A stretch of DNA of 64,000 nucleotides from Glandiceps talaboti (lineage: Eukaryota > Hemichordata > Enteropneusta > Spengelidae), in assembly GCF_964340395.1 (NCBI RefSeq), contig NC_135554.1:25350592-25414591 (forward strand), in the 5' to 3' direction. Position 1 is the stretch's first letter. Every line of letters begins with the position of its first letter. The position numbers and the translations under genes were made by a program. The notes beneath the pieces were generated by a model that was not told the DNA's origin, ran no database searches, and saw only the letters and a program-made list of their open reading frames with translations. Shown here piece by piece: positions 36,000-56,468 of this stretch.

Positions 36000-37143
36000 A
36001 GGCACCTGCGGCCAGCTATCTATTGGGTGTATAGGCATTTTGTAAAAACGAAACATATGGCCATCAACATTGATAAAGTAATGAGCAGAATGACTTGCAG
36101 GTAATCTAAATACAATGGCTATGGTTGAAGCATATCACTGAATGACCCGAGACATTGTTTCTTGTTTTCAATGGCAGGGGAACTCCTATGAAAGAGTGTT
36201 TTGTCCACTACAAACAACTAACAATGGAAGAAATAACATCTATCACCATTGTGCTACCCTGGCCTGGCGACATGGACAGTAAGTAATGTTAACCTCGCAT
36301 TGTTTAATTGAAAGTGCCAATGAATTCGTTGATTGTTGGTTACGTTATTTTTGCATTTTTTATAATACGACATACTTTGATTTAAAATTTGCATAACAAA
36401 TCTTGGGTTTCAATTCACATGTCCGATCTTTTACATGTAATAACGCCTAACTCAAAACACAGATGTTAAGTTTCAATTAGTATAACATATCACGAAATTC
36501 GTCCCACTCGTGTGAAAGATCAAAAGTTAGAATTCGCACGATAGATCTCCGGCTATTATTTACAATAAAATTATAATGCTGAATAAATTTTGAAATTTTG
36601 TTTATCATCTGCCCCCAAAAAATCATGTCACACTTCAGGTTTTCGATTGTACGTCAGACTACTAAAAAGAGTGTTACACTAAGTCCTCGCCAAAGAAACA
36701 TAATACATTGTAGAAACAACAAACAATTGCTGACAAACTTTCTGCGACTGTGACGAAAGATAATGCTTTCAGAAATTTAAGCTGAGCTGTACAAAAACAA
36801 AACATTTATTAGTATATTTAATATGGTGTTAATAAACAACAATAAGGAAAAATCTTTATGGCATCATCTGGAAATATTTATGCAAATCAGCTCTGACCTC
36901 TGAGTGTATAATATCGTGGGTTATGTTTAGTGTCATATCACAATACACTACGAAATTCTAAACCATGCACTGTATATGTATTTACAATGCCTTTAATTTA
37001 CCAACCAGTGTGTTTGACTCACTGACATTACACTTCCATGTCATAAAGTTTTATATATTTTTTGTCAGGGTACATGGTTATTTCTGAACATGATAACGGA
37101 AGGAGCGTGTCACGTGACTGCGACGACATCGACGTCCCCTACT
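36000..37143 (+). CDS. Candidate 3' exons of an unrecognised gene
   Basis: Three segments join in phase: about 36,000-36,096 (after ...AGTGCAG, donor CAG/GTAATC), 36,179-36,280 (after CAATGGCAG, donor ACA/GTAAGT) and 37,069-37,143 (after TTTTTGTCAG, ending in TGA). The joined tail includes KECFVHYKQLTMEEITSI, VLPWPGDMD, RYMVISEHDNG and SVSRDCDDIDVPY before the stop. I do not recognise the protein. The second and third segments have good splice signals and look protein-like; the first, with only an 81-bp intron after it, is weaker. No 5' exon or signal peptide was found between 33.8 and 36.0 kb. Chance open frames of this size are common in such DNA, so this is tentative. Confidence 0.3.
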
Positions 37144-37272
37144 GAATTCCCTGTGCTTGTCCATCTATAGAGAATAACAAATTGAAAGATAATTTTATAT
37201 AAACATCAGAAGGTCAACAAGCAACATACCGTGACGAATCACAATCAATCTACCAATCATAATACAAGCTTT

Positions 37273-37478
37273 TTGTATGTATGTATGTATGTATGTATGT
37301 ATGTATGTATGTATGTATGTATGTATGTATGTATGTATGTATGTATGTCTCTCTACACACACACACTGTACAAACATATGCGCGTGCGTGCATGCGTGCG
37401 TGCACGCGTACGTACGTACATACATACATACATACATACATACATACATACATACATACATACATACATACATACATA
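37273..37478. repeat. Inverted pair of (TATG)n and (CATA)n arrays
   Basis: About 75 bp of TATG units (37,273-37,348) is separated by about 60 bp, including a CGTGCGTGCATGCG run, from about 70 bp of TACA units (37,408-37,478). The two arrays are reverse complements, so the block can fold into a long hairpin. All four long frames here are repeat artefacts. Confidence 0.95.
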
Positions 37479-40404
37479 AGTGAGTGCATAGTTAGGCAGG
37501 CAAACAGTTTGGCAGAGAAACAGTTAGGTAGGCAAGCCTTTAGTTAAATAGATGTTTGTGCATCATGAATGATGAATGGTTTTGTGACGATATTATTCGC
37601 AGTGAAAAGTTATATCATCTACATTCTTATTTCCCCATTCTTTGTGATAAAACGTAATTCGTGTAATTACTATATATTATTATATATTTAATTATTGTAT
37701 ATTTCCAAGACAACGGTGCGTGTAAACAAAGTTATCAAAATTGTGTGATTCATTAAACACGTATTCAGTTCCTCGAGGCCTATATATCTCCCTCCAACTG
37801 TGAATGTTGTGAGGTCTGTCCTAAATACGGATATTCTTGAAGTCAATGGCCGACCCTTTCCCATGGTGTTGACTTCCACAATTCATGAAGTTATTTACAA
37901 TTCGCAGAAAATATGACATCATAAGACTGGAATGACGATAGCGTGTGTCGGGGATATCGGATACTATTCCTTCAATCTGTACCCCCTTGACGGGTCATCA
38001 GTCCCAAATCTATAGTTTATGGAACTCTATATACCAATTTCTTCTTTGAACACACTAGTCTGGATGCCAGCATGTATCGAATCATCTCTAAAGATTCGAT
38101 GAAGACTATGAACACATAGACGTACACACTCACCAATCCAGCTGTGGTGCAAATTAGCTATTGATTTCAAATCTTCGATTTTCAGCAGAGATGTTCTGAT
38201 ATTCACAAGAAAACGCTTCTACATCATATACACCCACTTACGAAACTGACATTGCAAGATGAGCTGTACACTTCAAAGGACATGCACAATTTGAACGTAC
38301 ATTGTAGGATCTTAGAAACAGTGTAAAATTGCATTGGTCTGTATCGTAGATTATCATTTAAAGTAATGGTTCTACCTCGATGAATCAGAAGAATACGGAG
38401 CCACAAAGATTACATTCTACTAGGGCGGTCCTAGAAATGTATTTTAGAGAAAATATCGTAAATTGGCGTCATCGAGGTTACTCGATCCGGGCAGTATGGC
38501 GAATTTATTGATTAATTCAACCTTTGACCTGTGAGATCACGATATGCCTAAGGTATTGATATGTCTGGGTTTGGCGATGATGACTCAATACGTATCTTGT
38601 GGATAATCGCTATGATTCCAGAATTTGAGCAAACTGATGGAATAAAATTTGCGTGTGTGTATATATATAATAAAAGTTCAAACCACGTACGTGGTTGATG
38701 CAGAAAACATTAATTCTACCGGCTGGATCGACAAGCTGTCGCCAAATTGATAAATGTTACCCTACATCATAGGTGGTTCACTTCCTGTTCTCAAAGATCG
38801 AACACGGCCGTCACACACTGGTACCAAATTATAAATCGCCCTTATTGCAAATAGGCGTGCTCAGTGTGTACCATGAACTAGCTAGTACGTGGTTCACATT
38901 CTACAACATAGAATGACCCTTAACCCTTGGTCTGGATTTATTAAAACATTTTCATATCATTAATGTCATTGTATACAATTTGTTCAAGGAGAAAACTACA
39001 ACAGACTGTGAGTTTTCCAATCCATTGCAAATCTATTTTTAGATGCCTTCATGAAGTTTCCCCATTGCAGAAAATCCCGGCAGCATTTATTATTCAAAAG
39101 TAATTTCCTCCAAATATACATTTTCACTTGAGTGCGTCTTAGCTTAATTCAACTCTGGATATCCCATTTTCCTGACTGACTTTACCATTAAGATACATTT
39201 TCAGTGTCATACAGTCCTGTCTACATGTACTTTCGTGAATAACCCGGGGCCAAAAGATAAGTTTTTATCTGGGCCAGGCCCACCCCTCACTTGTAACGTG
39301 GCGTCGTACAACAACACGAGTCATCCTCTCAGTACAGTGTTTGCAATAATACAGACTAAAAAGTATAATGGGCAGACGTGCTTTGCCGGCCGTCACGAAA
39401 ATTCTTTTCTGTCAATATAGAGCTGGAAAATCGGACGTCAATCTTTTACATTGAACGACAAAAGGTTTTTAACATATGAGGTGGTGGGAAAGGATCGCAA
39501 TTTATAGAATGTATGATATGGCGAAACATTTTGAACTTGAATTTGAGATGAATAACAAATCCATGATGAAGAAAATATTCTCCTCCTTGAACTACAGAAA
39601 CTTGTTAATTTGGTTCAGCCTACTGCTTGACCAAGACAGAACGGAATATATATGGCAGTTAGAGACATTATTGTTGTGATTTACTAACCACAAATCGGCG
39701 CCACGTGAAATAAACATGAATATGCCAGCGGGTAAAATATCCATAAACAGTATGTTTTTATCTATTGTACACGATTGAATGAGTTCAAAATGGTGAAACC
39801 ATACAGTTTTATGTTACAAAACATTAGGACAGATGTTGGTGTCGTATTAGCTTGTCAGTTTTGTTATCCCACGGTTATTTACGATTCATACTGTATGGAA
39901 CCTTTAGATTCAATCTGCATCCTTCAATTCAAAACGGAAGAAGGCAATATTTTGTTCACCATAGAATTTAGGTAAAGGTCACTATCTTCATATATGCTTT
40001 TGTTTGAATATCAGTAAGAAAAATTCCAAAATATTAAAATGAACCCCTTCAATACTTCTGTGACTCAGTTATCGATGTAGGCTCCGAGATGTCATTTCCA
40101 ATCTTATGTTGACGCTGCCGTTTTAAAAAATTATTTATTGTATTACGCTATAAAGGCCAATGTGGGCTAATGTGTTACCTTAACAACGCCGGAGGACATG
40201 ATACGAATTCTTGTGAATCTACCCCAAGCTTACAACCAAGAAATGCTCTTTTGACACTCCTTGTTTCTCGTCTAGTGACGTAGGCTTTTATTTTTGCTAT
40301 GATCGACCTGTTACATTGCTCCTTTGTTTTGTTTTGTATTTTGGTTGCTAGGTGTCTCCGAAATTTACTGTGGCTAGATTTAGGTATTCTTCAATTCGAG
40401 AATG

Positions 40405-40625
40405 TAGTTGCGACTATTTGCTTCCAATCAGAAGAAACAGTTGCTAGTATGTGTTATCCAATCAGCTGATAGGAAATAGTTGCAACTGTGTGTTGGCCAA
40501 TCAGCTGAGAGAAAATAGTTGCTAATATGTGTTGCCTATTAAACGTTGTGAATATTGCTAGTAGACTATGTGTTGTCCAAACAGCTGAGAGGAAATATAG
40601 TTGCTACTATGTGTTGTTCAACGGT
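40405..40625. repeat. Tandem repeat, about 50-bp unit, with CCAATCAGCTGA core
   Basis: Four to five diverged units read roughly AGTTGCTAGTATGTGTT followed by CCAATCAGCTGAGAG and GAAAATAGTTGC. The units keep a CCAAT box fused to a CAGCTG E-box, with point changes in each copy. Confidence 0.8.
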
Positions 40626-43263
40626 ACTGAAGATTGATACTATGCTTGTGAACTTGAAATGCCATTCATGTCAATACATGTCGATATGATACACATTATG
40701 CTGATTATATAATCAGCAACGTATTCTCAACAAATTGGTTAGTTGCCAATAATTGCTTTTATTTCGGTGTTACGTTTTATCAGAAGCTCCCAAAGGAAAA
40801 TAACCACCTCAAACTGTGTTTATAGTTTTGTAACATTTCATCATTTCGTTCATTAGATCAGCCAGAGGTTGTAAGAAATAAAATCGCCATTCTCAACGCT
40901 AAACTTGAGGTAACATCATGTTTACATATGTATTATCTATTTACTATCGCACTCAGGTCAATTCGTACCTTTTAGAGAGTATAAATTCAATCAATTGACA
41001 GGTTTACGCATGCGCAGCTTGTTTTCTACGATCGAATCGTCAGTAACAATTTATGATAATACCGTGACCACAAAAGTATGTTTTCGACTACTTGCCAAAA
41101 TACCATGCCACAAATTCCCATGTGTCAGTGATTAGATTTGTTTAGTAAACAGAATAGCTTTTTAAAAATGTAAATGATCATGTATGTAGTTGAGTGAAAT
41201 ACAGGAGAAATAAAGATGCCTTGCTGTTTCACCAATGAGACATGATGTTTCTTTATTAAACAAAAAAACAGATAACTTCAAATGCAATAGAAACAATTTT
41301 AGAGGTGCCGCGTACAGTGGGGGTGTAGAAGTAGACAAGTTACCATGCTGATTATCAGTTGGAGAATAAACAATTTACGCCATTGAAATCATCAAGTCCA
41401 TGCTATTCTTTTCAACAGAAGCCTGTTTATACTGTCACCCCAGTTTGCTGTAAAAGAAGGGCAACACATCACTTTTCAGTGTGGTTGGGTAAAGAATCCT
41501 GCCCTGTGAATGTGTGGTGTCTGTTACTGTTTGTCGTGAGTTGATGTGTATCTATCTTATCTTATGTCATAAACATCGTGCTCCATGAGTGAAACGCCAA
41601 GGCAATTTCATTTCTCCTGTAAAAGCAACGCGTTACATCTCAACACAGTCTCACAATACTTTGATGAATCCATCTGACTGATGTATAATGACGGTGTTAT
41701 ATAAAGTGATGTATTCAACTCCCACCCCTCCTCCCACGCCCGGTTCAGTATTAATGTGCATATTAGATACAGACATCAAATCATCGATTGTTATCACAGA
41801 AGAAACGTCGATATGTACGTAGTACAACGTAATTCGATTTTGTAATATAGTGGCATCCTGTTTTTCTGGGCTGGAGAGATCGAAATGAACCCTTTAACCC
41901 TTTAGATGATATTCTGAAGTAAACAACGCCTACAAACGTATTCCCAGATGAGATGTTATTTCCATCTCACGTTTGTTTCCTTCAAGAATCAGCCAAGAAA
42001 AGCTATTAAGTGAAAGCAGTAAGAGGATGACGACATACTACACCAATCCTAACAAGAAACACGTGTTAGTTTATAGTAATTTATCGACCGACCAATCAAT
42101 TGAAGAACCCCATCGACTGCCTAATAAATTGACCAGTCTCTCTAGTAACCAATCAATCAATTGATCGATCGATCGATCACAAAAGTATAAGAACTGACAG
42201 CAATTCCATAGGATTTAGAAGGGAGGATGAGTAAAGAATTGACAGTTGATGGTGTTAGTTTCATCAAGCAATATGATTTCGTTTTACATTTTTAAAGCAT
42301 TGTTGTTGCCCCAGTATTGCTAAGCAACAAGTGTCTTGGGTGATTTTAAACAATTTAATCGCGAGCAATTAGTATATCAATTTATGATGTTCTTGGTGTG
42401 ATGGTCTTTAAAACATTATACCAATTTGGTAGTCTTATGCATGTGCACGTGACTTGAACCAATATGTTACAATTTGGTTTCGTGTCATTATCAGAATAAC
42501 AAATCAATTAGTATGTTCTTTTAGTGACGTCATTAGACTGAATTATTCATATCAATTTTGTTCATCCAATCAGGGGAAATTCGAGGGTCGATCCCAATTT
42601 CATTGACGTGTTAGTTGTTATTGTAGCATCCTGATAAACAGTTCAAATATACCTTAATTAGTGACACGTTGCCGTCGCTTTGGTAGCTAATAATGTCAGC
42701 AACAATTGCTACGTGACTCTACTACCTATGTATGTGACAACCAGTGTTTGTACATGAATGATACAGCAACGATCACACAGCACGCAATGTCGATGATCCC
42801 CCGATGGCTAGTTATTCCAACCCCGTTATACAATAATTCGAACGTGTGTCTCTCATTTCAATTGAAATGTTTCATATATAGTTGACATCATGAAATAGAT
42901 GGCTGATATTTGAATGGTTGCCAAGAGACGATAGTAGTTACACGACAGCCAAGACACAGGATCAGGACGTGTAGCTAGGCAATAATATTACATGTACTAC
43001 TTATTGAACTGTAATATTCGTCAGGGCTAAAATCGAATCATGGAATATCAAGTGAAAACTCCGTGTATCAATATTGTAAAAGTATATAAATTATAAGCCT
43101 ATATAGACATGACTGTTTGACCCGCCAGTTCTTAAGCCAAATCTAAATAGATTTGTCAAGCCAAACAGCCGCAGCCAATTCATTCGGCTAAAATATTATA
43201 TATGTTGGCATTGTACAACCTTCCCGAGTCAAATTAATATCCATAAATCAAAGTGAATGTTTA

Positions 43264-43264
43264 A

Positions 43265-43322
<58 letters not shown>
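43264..43322. repeat. (GTCT)n microsatellite
   Basis: About 14 GTCT units. Confidence 0.95.
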
Positions 43323-45160
43323 TTACTTACTACCCTACCCACCGGTACCCTCATGCCACCCACGTGACTACCCATCCCTGTGGGTGTAGCCGTCTATATT
43401 TCTGTCTATTTATCACACTATCTATATACAAACCTACCTATCTCTAGAATCAAATCATTCTTTTTTAGTGCAAAACTGACAGTTTATCATATATACATCA
43501 TTTTAGAGTGGATTATACGGAGTCATTTATTTACCATTGTTTGTGTGATAATGGCTAGCTGAATACATGACCATACATGGTTGTTCTGTCTGCTCCGAGA
43601 GGCTCGAGCTCACTTTGCACTTTTCTAATTTAGTGTTTTTATATTCATGGTAATTAATTGGTTCAATTCAATTCAATTTTTATTCACTTTGAGCATTATT
43701 CATCAGTTCAACTCAACACCGTGACGAGTGCGAGTGATATATTCTGTATTCGAAAGGACGTCACCAGCGGTATTTACAATGCATGCTTTCGTTTCGATGT
43801 GGAAACTGCACCCTCTCCCGTCACGGGCATCACGCGCCTTTCAAAGTTCGAAAGGGTGAACAATAAAACATTTGGTACAGACATGAAATGACTGCCTCAG
43901 AGTTTCACACAACACACTTATCGACCTTTCAATGTGACAAACGGTGTTTCGTTGAACAAAATACCAAGACTATCCTGTCAGTCCAGACACGTCCACATTG
44001 CTGCCAAGTGAAAAAGTGTGCTTTCTCAGACAACTTCATCTGTGTGGAACTTGGAAACGCCAAGCTTTTGAACATACACCTTTTAATTTTTGTTACCCAA
44101 CCTCGAGTGATATATATATCCTGTAAACCATGTATATTATTTCCGCTATGCGTGTTATAATAAGTTCGTACCACAGTTACAATTTGTCTTTTATTAGTTG
44201 ACTGATCTTATCTACAAGTCATTTTTGTGAAATTATCCTATAATCCTGAAGACGTACATGTAAATGTATAAAACCAGTTTTGAGCATAAAGGTGATATTT
44301 TATTTATCTCACAAATACATTTCAGGAATTACAAATACGTCCTCTAATTTACATAATAATATCATTTATGGTTACTTGAGTACTACTATAGTTTGAAATG
44401 TTTGCTACTACATACATCGGAACTTACTGTAAGTTCTGAATATTTCTTATATTTATGTCACATGACTCGTAAAAAATAGTTTCAATCAGCCAATTATATC
44501 CGCCACCAAAACTGTTACGACAATTTCAAAATACTAGTATGCTATCTATTATTTTAGTTTGTAACGCCTATTTGTATAAAGTATAAGGCAAGTAGACTGA
44601 CCGATCTTGTTATTTTGGTTGAAAAACACAAAACACTTCACAGTGATCTTGTCACTGAGAGTGCAATAATATAGCTTTTCTTTGTTAATATATTCAAATT
44701 TGATAGTTGCATCACCCGTTCAAATTGCTATATTGTTCGATCGTTATAAGAAGCCTGGGTATCAAACCAATGTACAGTATTGTTTCGTTGTTATATATTT
44801 TATAGTATCTCTTGAACACTTGTAAAATCAGATATTGATCACCTGTGCTACATGTAAATGAACTTAATTCGTCAAACTATGACATGCGAATACTTCTAAG
44901 AATATATACTCTTAATACTAATGCTTTGCGATAAATGACAGCAAAAGCAACCTTCATGTGACTCGTTTCATACTGCACTTGGCTTTTCAAGATTCAGAAA
45001 TACATACGATTTATACTATTATAGTATGACCAATATTTCTTGCAACCTTTTTCTTTTTCTTTAAAAAATCAATAAAGGAAATATACTACATCACAATCCC
45101 TTGATCTGGATTTGTAGATAATGCTCGTTGTAGTCACGGTCCAGTATTTACGATGAGCCA

Positions 45161-53199
<8,039 letters not shown>

Positions 53200-53560
53200 G
53201 GCAGATTGTTACACTGGATATACACGTATATTCAACCGCGGTCAGAATGCTACCATCCTGTATCACTGAGTGGTTGACCCTCTTACACAATAGCGTCGCT
53301 GTTGGGCTCTCCAAGATTACGCTGAGTCACAGTACGTTTAGGCTGGGACAGAATTTACGGCAGGGGGCGGGTGAGAAATGGGGGGGGGCATGAAAAAAAA
53401 TGAGGGTTCAAAGGGGAGGGCATGAACATTCTAATGGTCTGAAAGGCGGGGGGGGGTGCGCGCGCAAAATATTTATAACCAAAATAATTTCTCCCAAGTC
53501 CCCCCTTGCCGTAAATTCTGACGACAGCCTTACATATGCAATTTTAAAATTAACAACCCC

Positions 53561-53976
53561 CTGGGGCGCATTCGATTTGCCCAAACATGATTGTGATTAA
53601 TCTGACGTCATTTCTCGAAACGGGGTTGTAAACAAAACGCTCAATCACGATCATGATTACTTACATGTAAACATTTTTAAATGTTTTGCATATTTCCGAT
53701 AAATTAAATGATTTTACACCGTCAAAATGATTACAATGATAACAGATTATCAATCAGACCGAACACAATTTATTTACATAATGTTTCCGTCATTTCTAAC
53801 TTGCCGTCAGCCACGGGCGCGCGATCCTCTTATGATTACGTTGTCCGCCATGTTGTAATCACGGCAATCATAGTTCGGGGCATGATTACTATGATTACCA
53901 ATCATTTATCAAACGCAAAATCATGATTGTGATTGATAAATCATGATCATGATTGTGCAAATCGAACGCGCCCCAG
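53561..53976. mobile_element. TIR element, 416 bp, ends CTGGGGCGC(A/G)TTCGATTTGC
   Basis: The left end (53,561-53,580) and reversed right end (53,976-53,957) match at 19 of 20 positions. The first 14 bases are almost the same as the element at 52.33 kb. Subterminal CATGATTGTGATTA-type repeats occur at both ends. It lies about 360 bp upstream of the P450 start codon and so could affect that promoter. Confidence 0.85.
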
Positions 53977-54307
53977 GTTCTGGAATGGCGCTGCCGTAAC
54001 TAAACTGGATCGACATTCAACTACTTGGGAGCTCCAACCTCGTACGCAGGTTTACTTACTGAGGGAGCGCCAACCTTTACTTTCTGTGACCAATAATTAT
54101 CACTTACATATTGACGTTATAACGAGTTCACTAATTAATAGTTATTATATACCCAAAGATTTGCATAAACTCTAAACAATAGTTTCCATGTTTTTAATCA
54201 AACAATACCAAGTTGTTTACTATGACTATGTGTGATAAAGACGGACTGGAGAGAGGGCGAGATAGAGAGATCTATGTATAGGTGAGGCTATATGCAATAA
54301 TTGCATC

Positions 54308-54359
54308 CTTGTGTGTGTGTGTGTGTGTTTGTTTGTGTGTGTTTGCTCGTTTGTTTGTT

Positions 54360-54402
<43 letters not shown>

Positions 54403-54518
54403 TTGTTTATTTATTTGTTTTTGTTTTTTCTGTTTGTTTGCAGTAGGGAGGACAAACACAATCATTCATGTTTTCCGACCGTCCGTCCATCCATCCATCC
54501 ATCCATCCATCCATCTAT
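54308..54518. repeat. (TG)n/(GTTT)n/(GTCT)n and (CCAT)n microsatellites
   Basis: TG and GTTT units, then eight GTCT units and GTTT again (54,308-54,440), followed by about eight CCAT units at 54,485-54,517. Confidence 0.94.
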
Positions 54519-54684
54519 AATACGTCATTTCTCAGACATACAATATCCAATTTCCTTCAAACCTGGCACAAAGGTGACATATCTTATTTTACATGTGCAC
54601 GACAAATTTCACGACATTACACGGCATATATAAATTTGATCGATTGGCGGACATATAGTAATTAAAAGAACAAGCTTAAGGTGG

Positions 54685-55200
54685 CCTTACAGACTGTGAC
54701 CTTTGACCTTAACCTTTAGGACCAAATACCAAAACTAACCAATTTCTTACATATCACAGACACTTTGTAGTCTCAAAACTGTATTAGATATAGACTCCAT
54801 TCAAGTGTCTAACCCCATGTTATCAGGTATACGTTTTCTTTTAGGACTTTGACTTTTGACTTTCACCAAGCCCTTCAGGATCACTTACCAAAATTAAGTT
54901 CATTTTTGCATATAACAGACATTTGTGGCAATTAAATGTGACCAATAATTTATAAGATCTGGTGCACAGGTAATACACACATGCAGTAATGTGTTGCTTT
55001 TATCAATGTCTTCCTTAATTATTATAATATTGGATATATAAAAATAGCTGTGGAGCCATAAGACATCGAGATTTCATTCCAGTTACCTTTATGCTGATAC
55101 AACTTTTCTGTCAGCTTCTTTATATTTGACCTTGCACTTTACCTTCTGAGTCAAAATTTAACAAAATAAACTTTTATAGCAGTCTAGTATACATCAATGA
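54685..55200. repeat. Degenerate tandem array, about 155-bp period
   Basis: Two clear units share the order (GACTTT/GACCTT)-ACC-CTT(T/C)AGGA-ACCAAA-TTACATAT(C/A)ACAGACA-TTTG. They are at about 54,705-54,775 and 54,860-54,930. A poorer third unit follows near 55,130. No coding frame runs through them. Confidence 0.5.
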
Positions 55201-55684
55201 GATATATAGTTGTGCAGCAAATGTTAGAATAGATACATGCAAAATGTTATCTAGGAATTGGATGTAGCTGTGTGCCTCAAAACCCAAAATGGTACCTCCA
55301 GCACGTACTGAAGAGGTGGTTTTTCCCTTTTACAATGATGTGCTAACTAATTACACTGAACAGCACAGAACTCTTCACATAAATTAAACACCGTTATATA
55401 ATTTTAGAAAGAATAAGTCCATATTTTGTTTATTTAATTCTATATTTCTCATGAATCGGTCGACCCCATGTTTCTTAAATCTGTCGAAATAATAAAATGA
55501 CGCCATCTACGGCAGGAATAGAAAATCACGACATCGCGATTGTACGGTTGCATGGTGAGCGAAAATGATACCTTTCTGACTTTAAAGCTGCACTTTTTAA
55601 AATAAAAATGTTGTTAGATACAATAACTTACTCTTAATATCGTACCCTGTTTACAGTATCACATCGCCTGTGGATAAAAGTACT

Positions 55685-55875
55685 TTTGTAGCTGTATACA
55701 CGATCAAATGAAATGAATGTGATTTGGGGGTTCGCACCCAAAAATCAGCGCCCTCAACGGTGATCACGATTTCAACCTGTATCTGTACTGCGTATTGGTA
55801 ATATTGACCACTGATTAGCATGCACAATGTCTAATTATTGGCATTTTAACAATTTTCAGTGAATATATTATGGGT
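55685..55875 (-). repeat. Dispersed repeat family A, copy 3
   Basis: On the minus strand it reads TTGTTAAAATGCCAATAATT, then GGTTGAAATCGTGATC and GTATACAGCTACA. These are in the same order as at 26.82 kb and, in part, 3.53 kb. Confidence 0.75.
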
Positions 55876-56468
55876 GTCTGAACGAAAAATTATACTGCAG
55901 TGACAAATTCAAAACTGAGCTCTCATCGTTTTACGTGATACCTTTATAAACGTTACGTTAATACACGTCTTTAAAGTTAGTATTCCCACCTAGCCTTTAC
56001 GACATTGCAAATTGTATATCGTCCATGTCTGAACCAGATGTGGAGAACTAGCACTATTCTGTCACCACGTAAGAAAATGTTATTGATGTATTAAAATAGA
56101 AGAACCATATACTCTACGTGAATTTGCACAATACAACGTTATCAGCTGATACTAATGATAAATTTAGATGAACTGTGTACTTGTGTACTGCCTCCTCATC
56201 TGAACACTGCATTAATCTGTGTACTTTGTGAGCTGAGTATAAACCAGTGTATAGTTACATTTATCATTAACTTTGGTGTTCCGTGCTCACTGGACCACAC
56301 CTTGGTAGTAAGGCTTTGGAACAATTTCTTACTAACATAGAAGTTGTCAATCGTTGTATGCTATAGAGATGTCGGCACATAACTAACGGAGAATATTGAA
56401 AAAAAAACTCTTCGGGACTGTGACAACACTTCTTCCAAGGAGTACAACGATTTCTGCGTTATCAGACA

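Larger units (their letters stand above)
37480..45090. other. Gene-poor intergenic block
   Basis: No exon chain or domain is visible on either strand. Content that can be named: a CCAAT/CAGCTG-containing tandem repeat at 40.4-40.6 kb and a (GTCT)n array at 43.26-43.32 kb. Scattered frames of 60-90 codons have no supporting splice partners. Confidence 0.5.
53980..56460. other. Intergenic block between the P450 and CUB/LDLa genes
   Basis: No exons recognised. It contains a compound TG/GTTT/GTCT repeat with CCAT units (54.31-54.52 kb), a degenerate tandem array with GACCTT motifs (54.69-55.2 kb) and a copy of dispersed repeat family A (55.69-55.87 kb). Confidence 0.5.

Noticed and set aside
43658-44174. 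Overlapping frames of 77-90 codons
   Set aside because: There is no recognisable domain or splice partner, and the frames overlap on opposite strands.
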